Source: an uncultured Flavobacteriales bacterium
Lineage (GTDB): Bacteria > Bacteroidota > Bacteroidia > Flavobacteriales_D > Crocinitomicaceae
NCBI GenBank assembly: GCA_913046365.1
Contig: CAJWRM010000006.1
Span: 1-64,000, forward strand
Direction: 5' to 3'
DNA: 64,000 nt
The translations under genes and the position numbers were made by a program. The notes beneath the pieces are model-generated. The model had not been told where the DNA came from. It did not search any database and worked only from the letters and a program-made list of their open reading frames with translations. Positions 59,618 through 64,000 of this stretch are shown here, piece by piece; position 1 is the stretch's first letter, and every line of letters starts with the position of its first letter.

Positions 59618-62290
59618 ATGAAAAAGATACTTTTATGTCTTGTGGTTTTATGGTCACAAGCGTCTTTTGGTCAGGTTCTAACCGAAGACTTTGAAAATGC
59701 AACGGCTCCTGCCTTGCCTAATGGATGGACAGCAACAACCCAAGCTACAAATGGCTATACCGGTTATTATACAGGTACTGAACTGGATGCTAATGCCGCT
59801 GGATATTGGCCAGTTACAGCAAACGGCTCATCAACTTTTGCCATGACTAATGATGACGTTCAAAATGAAATTTTATGTGATGAGCTTTTGATTTCTCCTT
59901 CTATGGATTTTTCTGTACAATCTAATTTGCAGCTTGATTTTAAGGCATATCACGATGGAGCTTATGGTTCCGGTGATGCGACTGTTGAAGTATCCACTGA
60001 TGGCGGTACAACATGGAGCGTTGAGTTGACGTTAACACCGGCAGCTTCTTGGGAAAACTATTCTGTAAATCTTTCTGCATATGATGGGGCCTCTAACGTT
60101 TTGATTGGTTTTAGATGGAATGATGGCGGTGTATGTGGTGGCGCAGATAACTGGGGTACGGGATTAGCAATTGATGATGTTGTTGTTGATGAAACACCTT
60201 CATTTGACGTTTCTATGGTAGATAATTCCGGTCAAGAATATACAATCATTCCTATTGATCAGATTACAGGTCCATTTGGCGCTTCAGGAATAATTTCTAA
60301 TGTAGGCGCTGTTGAGGTAACGAATGTGTCTATGACAACCAATGTTTATGATGCAGGTTTAAATTTGTTATACACGGAAACAAGTACTCCTACTTCAATT
60401 TTGTCGCCTGGTTCTGACTTTAATGCCACGGTCCCAGGTTTTACACCTACTGGCGATGGTGTTTATACCATAGAACTTATAGCAAATATAAATGAAATTG
60501 ATGCTAATCTTATAAACGATACGGCGTCCTATTCTATAGTTGTAACGAATACATATGCACGCGATAATGGTTCAGTTGATGTTTCTCTTGGTGTTGGTGC
60601 TGGAGCGACTGCGGTTTTGGGAAATACTTATGAAATCATTTCGCCAACAACATTGTCATCAGTTTCATTTTTTATGATTCCAGGTGCTGATGGGTTGGGT
60701 GATACCGTTCGTGTATCGATCTATGATGTTGTTGCAGGTATTCCAACCTCGCTAATTACCCAGTCAGATTTGTACATTATTTCCGAGGCAGATACAACAG
60801 CGAATGGAGCATTTTTGACATTGCCGATATTGGATAATGGCGCTCCATTTAACCTAAATGCAGGGACATACTATGTTGGGGTGAATGAGTATTTCACTGT
60901 CGATAATATGGCTCTGGGACAATCTTTAAGTATCGAAACGCCGAACTCATGCTTTGGAAGTATAAATGGAGCGGCATTTGAACCCATGGAGGACTTTGGT
61001 TTTCCTGGTCCTTTTATTGTGCGCCCTAATTTTGCATGTACGAACAATACAGTCTCAATTACTGAGTGTACAAGCTACACCTGGTCTGCAAATAACGAGA
61101 CATATACAGAGTCTGGAGAATATACTGAGCTGTTTTCTGATGTTTCTGGATGTGACAGCCTAGTAACACTTGATCTAACAATAACAGGTCCATCAGAAGG
61201 TGTAGATGTTCAATCAGCCTGTGAATCCTTTACGTGGATTGATGGAAACACTTACACTGAAAATAACAATACTGCTACATTTTTATTGACAGATTCAAAC
61301 GGTTGCGACAGTACTGTGACTTTAGATTTAACAATCAATACTTCTACCACTGGGGTGGATACTCAGGTTGCTTGTGGGGATTTTGAATGGATAGATGGTA
61401 ATGTATATAATGCCAACAATAATACAGCGACTTTTACTTTGGTAAGTGCAATAGGTTGCGATAGCATTGTAACCTTGGATTTGACAATAACAAGTTTAAT
61501 AGAAACAACAGAAGTACAAGAAGCTTGCGGTGAGTTTACGTGGATTGATGGAAATACCTATACGGAAAATACATCAGCAACATTTATGTTGACTTCATCC
61601 AATGGTTGTGATAGTTTGGTTACATTAGATTTAACAATTGTGTCTGTTATAGAAACTACAGATGTTCAGGAGGCCTGTGGTGAATTTACATGGATTGATG
61701 GAAATACCTACATAGAGAATAATAACACGGCAAGTCAAACTTTACAATCTGTTGGTGGTTGCGACAGCATCGTGACCTTAGATTTAACAATTATTCCGCT
61801 TCCGAGTAATGTTGTATTTGTATCTGGTGAGACAATCACAGCCGATGCATTCGCTTCAGCTTATCAATGGTATGATTGTGCAACTGGTCTCCCAATCGCA
61901 GGAGCTACATCTCAGTCTTATACAGCAACAGAAACAGGAAGCTATCAGGTTTTAATCGACATTAATGGATGCGTGAATGAATCTATTTGTGAAACTGTTG
62001 AAGTAAGTACTTCTGATTTAGTTGAAAATTTTGTGGACTTTAATTTTAGTGTGTTCCCAAATCCATCAAATGGCGTATTTACAATCGCTGTAGAAGGAAT
62101 TAATAATACTCAAATTGAATTATTTGTAATGGACGTGAGTGGAAAGGTTGTTTATACCCAATCGATTTCTTCAAGTTCAAGCAAGCTAATTGTACCTATG
62201 AACATTTCGAATGCTGAAAAAGGCGTTTATTTTGTTCGAATCAATGGGGGTAAATCAATAACGAGGAAAGTTATTGTTTCGCAAAATTAA
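59618..62290 (+). CDS. Adhesin-like T9SS-secreted protein with Cys repeats
   Basis: 890 residues. Signal peptide (LLCLVVLWSQASFGQ), then a cleaved-adhesin/MAM-like sandwich (about 20-190, ending 'GTGLAIDDVVVDE'), a middle part, five repeats of about 51 residues with the pattern 'ACGEFTWIDGNTYTENN ... GCDSLVTLDLTI' (483-736), an Ig-like/PKD-like segment (about 740-800) and a type A sorting domain ('FSVFPNPSNGVFTI' ... 'KGVYFVRI'). Each repeat holds two Cys. Likely surface-anchored. Followed by a strong terminator. Confidence 0.85.
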   Translation: MKKILLCLVVLWSQASFGQVLTEDFENATAPALPNGWTATTQATNGYTGYYTGTELDANAAGYWPVTANGSSTFAMTNDDVQNEILCDELLISPSMDFSVQSNLQLDFKAYHDGAYGSGDATVEVSTDGGTTWSVELTLTPAASWENYSVNLSAYDGASNVLIGFRWNDGGVCGGADNWGTGLAIDDVVVDETPSFDVSMVDNSGQEYTIIPIDQITGPFGASGIISNVGAVEVTNVSMTTNVYDAGLNLLYTETSTPTSILSPGSDFNATVPGFTPTGDGVYTIELIANINEIDANLINDTASYSIVVTNTYARDNGSVDVSLGVGAGATAVLGNTYEIISPTTLSSVSFFMIPGADGLGDTVRVSIYDVVAGIPTSLITQSDLYIISEADTTANGAFLTLPILDNGAPFNLNAGTYYVGVNEYFTVDNMALGQSLSIETPNSCFGSINGAAFEPMEDFGFPGPFIVRPNFACTNNTVSITECTSYTWSANNETYTESGEYTELFSDVSGCDSLVTLDLTITGPSEGVDVQSACESFTWIDGNTYTENNNTATFLLTDSNGCDSTVTLDLTINTSTTGVDTQVACGDFEWIDGNVYNANNNTATFTLVSAIGCDSIVTLDLTITSLIETTEVQEACGEFTWIDGNTYTENTSATFMLTSSNGCDSLVTLDLTIVSVIETTDVQEACGEFTWIDGNTYIENNNTASQTLQSVGGCDSIVTLDLTIIPLPSNVVFVSGETITADAFASAYQWYDCATGLPIAGATSQSYTATETGSYQVLIDINGCVNESICETVEVSTSDLVENFVDFNFSVFPNPSNGVFTIAVEGINNTQIELFVMDVSGKVVYTQSISSSSSKLIVPMNISNAEKGVYFVRINGGKSITRKVIVSQN
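61064..61797 (+). repeat. Five tandem coding repeats of about 153 nt
   Basis: Repeat units begin at nt 61064, 61217, 61370, 61523 and 61673; units 2 to 5 are close, unit 1 is more diverged, and unit 4 lacks one codon (150 nt). Each encodes a Cys-x3-Trp/Phe-type start and a G-C-D-S end. They are within the T9SS protein at 59618. Confidence 0.85.
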
Positions 62291-62311
62291 TCTTAGATAA
62301 TAACTGTGAAC

Positions 62312-62338
62312 AAGGGGGCTTTGGCCCCCTTTTTTTTA
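62312..62338 (+). terminator. Intrinsic terminator
   Basis: AAGGGGGC-TTTG-GCCCCC stem followed by a long T run; just after the T9SS adhesin gene stop. Confidence 0.93.
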
Positions 62339-62410
62339 TGGAGTAAAAGTCTGCTTTATGCACAGATAAAATATTTCTATTGTTGTGAAGTCAGTTCTTT
62401 TATAAATCGC

Positions 62411-62418
62411 TATTTTTG
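62411..62418 (+). promoter_or_regulatory. -7 box of the dehydrogenase gene
   Basis: TATTTTTG (TAnnTTTG), 62 nt before the ATG at 62481. No clear -33 TTTG at normal spacing. Confidence 0.45.
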
Positions 62419-62480
62419 TCAACGCTAATTCATTTTTTACATTCTGAATTTAGCACGGAAGTTAACGAACTGCATTATTT

Positions 62481-63566
62481 ATGTCCGTACAAAGTATGAA
62501 TCCTCATTTTGAGTTATCTAGCGATCCTGTTATCTCTCAAATGTCCTCAATGGATCATGACCAGATACTTTTCTGTAGTGACAACGAAACAGGTTTAAAA
62601 GCGATCATTGCAATTCACGATACGACACTTGGTCCAGCCCTTGGAGGTACTAGGATGTGGAGCTATAAAAATGAATTGGAAGCTTTGAATGATGTTTTGA
62701 GGCTTTCTCGCGGTATGACTTTTAAAAATGCAATTTCAGATTTAGCGTTAGGTGGTGGGAAAGCAGTAATCATAGGTGACTCCAAAACAATGAAATCTGA
62801 GGCTCTTTTTAGAAGGTTCGGCAGATTTGTAAACTCTCTCGCAGGGAACTATATCACTGCTGAAGATGTAGGTATTTCTCCATCAGATATGGTTTGGGTG
62901 AACAAGGAAACGGATCACGTAGTTGGATTGCCCGGTAAAAGTGGAGATCCTTCTCCTGTGACTGCCTTTGGAACCTATATGGGTATTAAGGCTTGTGCTA
63001 AAATTAGATATGGAACAGATTCACTTGAGGGCAGAAAAGTTCTTGTTGAGGGTGTGGGTCATGTTGGTGAATATTTGGTAGAACACCTTCGTAAAGAAGG
63101 GGCTGAGGTTTTTGTCACAGATATTCATGTTGATACTGTTTCTCGTATAGTTAAAACTTATGGGGTAAAAGGTGTTGAGCTTGATGCTGTATATGGTTTG
63201 GATATGGATATATATGCACCGTGCGCACTCGGTGGAACAATCAATGATTCTACCTTGTCTGAGCTAAAATGTGGTATCGTAGCCGGTGCTGCGAACAATC
63301 AATTAGGTATAGAAGATCAACATGGTCAAGCATTATTAGATAAAGGAATATTATATGCTCCCGATTTCGCAATCAATGCGGGTGGTGTAATTAATTGTTT
63401 TTCGGAAGTTGAAGGCTTGTCGAGTGAGTGGGCGATGGGTAAATCAGAAGAGATTTATAATACGATTTACAATATTGTTAGTCGTTCTGAAAAAGAAAGA
63501 ATTCCATCTCATATAATCGCGATGAAAATGGCGAAAGAAAAAATCAATAAAGGTCCTAAAAAATAG
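62481..63566 (+). CDS. Glu/Leu/Phe/Val dehydrogenase (leucine-type)
   Basis: 361 residues. 'LGGTRMWSYKNELEALNDVLRLSRGMTFKNAISDLALGGGKAVIIGD' contains the substrate Lys ('SRGMTFKNA') and the catalytic Lys ('GGGKAVI'), and 'VLVEGVGHVGEYLVEHL' the NAD-binding G-x-G-x-x-G. The length (361, versus about 450 for GDH) and motifs fit leucine dehydrogenase: NAD-dependent oxidative deamination of branched-chain amino acids. Seven nt downstream begins nusB. Confidence 0.93.
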   Translation: MSVQSMNPHFELSSDPVISQMSSMDHDQILFCSDNETGLKAIIAIHDTTLGPALGGTRMWSYKNELEALNDVLRLSRGMTFKNAISDLALGGGKAVIIGDSKTMKSEALFRRFGRFVNSLAGNYITAEDVGISPSDMVWVNKETDHVVGLPGKSGDPSPVTAFGTYMGIKACAKIRYGTDSLEGRKVLVEGVGHVGEYLVEHLRKEGAEVFVTDIHVDTVSRIVKTYGVKGVELDAVYGLDMDIYAPCALGGTINDSTLSELKCGIVAGAANNQLGIEDQHGQALLDKGILYAPDFAINAGGVINCFSEVEGLSSEWAMGKSEEIYNTIYNIVSRSEKERIPSHIIAMKMAKEKINKGPKK

Positions 63567-63573
63567 ATTCTAA

Positions 63574-64000
63574 ATGCTAAACAGAAGACACTTAAGAATT
63601 AAGGTACTTCAAATGTTGTATATATTTTACAATCAGAAAGAATCAATGGACCTTAAAGCAGCGAATAAACAGCTTTTACATTCTGTAGATTTAATGTATG
63701 ATTTGTATTTATATCTTTTGCTGACCTTTCAGGAAGTCAGAAATGCTTCTTTACTAAAAATGGATGACAGAGCAAAGAAAATGAGGCCTTCCTTCGAAGA
63801 TTTAAATCCGAATCGAAGATTTGTGGACAATCCTTTAATTGCAAAAATGATTGCTTCTAGCGGGTTTCAAGATGTTTGTAAAAGGCGGAATGTCAATTGG
63901 AACTCTGATGAAAGGCAAGAGATTTTCAGAAAGCTTTTTATTGAAATAGAGAAAAGTGAGGTTTATTTTGAGAATATGGAATCTTTAGATGATGATTTCT
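63574..64000 (+). CDS. nusB: Transcription antitermination protein NusB (partial)
   Basis: 142 codons visible, running off the window end. It begins 'MLNRRHLRIKVLQMLYIFY', which has the NusB N-terminal 'R+.hRikvLQ.LYay' feature, with the extended N-terminal helical region found in Bacteroidota NusB ('LNPNRRFVDNPLIAKMI'). The RNA-binding and NusE-binding C-terminal half lies beyond the window. NusB joins NusA/NusE at boxA for rRNA antitermination. Confidence 0.9.
   Translation, partial: MLNRRHLRIKVLQMLYIFYNQKESMDLKAANKQLLHSVDLMYDLYLYLLLTFQEVRNASLLKMDDRAKKMRPSFEDLNPNRRFVDNPLIAKMIASSGFQDVCKRRNVNWNSDERQEIFRKLFIEIEKSEVYFENMESLDDDF

Noticed and set aside
61064-61797. Tandem repeats as a possible CRISPR array
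   Set aside because: The units are in frame coding repeats of about 51 codons with no short direct-repeat/spacer structure.

Overview
The window looks like a chromosomal segment of a Bacteroidota bacterium, most likely a (marine) Flavobacteriales-like lineage. Support comes from C-terminal Por/type IX secretion (T9SS) sorting domains, promoters of the Bacteroidota type (TTTG, about 19-21 nt, TAnnTTTG), absence of clear Shine-Dalgarno sequences, a menaquinone operon, a tmRNA tag ending YALAA, an outer-membrane-barrel/TonB-type receptor, a leucine-type dehydrogenase followed by a Bacteroidota-style NusB, and many SPII lipoproteins. The species cannot be named from the sequence alone. I saw no transposase, phage gene, CRISPR array or replication origin. 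The only stretch longer than 300 bases without a protein gene (20721-21323) holds the tmRNA gene.

Layout. 1-4.9 kb: two uncharacterised convergent genes, then an SRPBCC protein, a GNAT/FemAB-like transferase, a YdjM-type membrane hydrolase and a LysE exporter, with visibly higher G+C than the rest. 5.0-20.7 kb: a sulfated-glycan locus with four sulfatases (each with a CxPSR formylglycine site), a formylglycine-generating enzyme that can activate them, a clan GH-A glycosidase, two secreted lipoproteins (one with carbohydrate-binding-like modules), two large outer-membrane barrels and a T9SS-secreted protein. It has no SusC/SusD pair and no obvious regulator gene. Each of its four transcription units is preceded by the same motif, TAnnTTAGTGT, pointing towards the gene. 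20.8-21.3 kb: tmRNA.

21.3-47.5 kb: housekeeping genes on both strands: GDPD phosphodiesterase, chalcone-isomerase-like protein, two Cys-rich small proteins, thioredoxin reductase, RarA, an LpxL-like acyltransferase, a GT2 glycosyltransferase, EttA, a zinc-dependent phospholipase C/S1-P1-like protein, ComB, GlmM, RibH, a PcrA/UvrD helicase, ArsC, PheT, MurB, a CTP protease and FabF. 47.4-54.3 kb: outer-membrane receptor-like barrel, then TerC and the menaquinone genes (hotdog thioesterase, isochorismate synthase, MenD). 54.4-64 kb: tRNA-Ser(UGA), DUF808 membrane protein, a hemerythrin-like/Cys-rich pair, phosphoesterase plus ABC exporter, an ArsC-family protein, a large repeat-bearing T9SS adhesin-like protein, leucine-type dehydrogenase and a NusB gene cut by the window end.

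How the parts fit: the sulfatase locus is the only clear accessory block. Its lipoprotein or periplasmic sulfatases would be matured by the co-transcribed FGE, its barrels and lipoproteins would handle glycan capture or passage, and the GH would cut the desulfated sugar chain. This assembly is inferred from gene content and order. The substrate is unknown; a glycosaminoglycan or an iduronate-containing algal glycan is possible from the sulfatase types.
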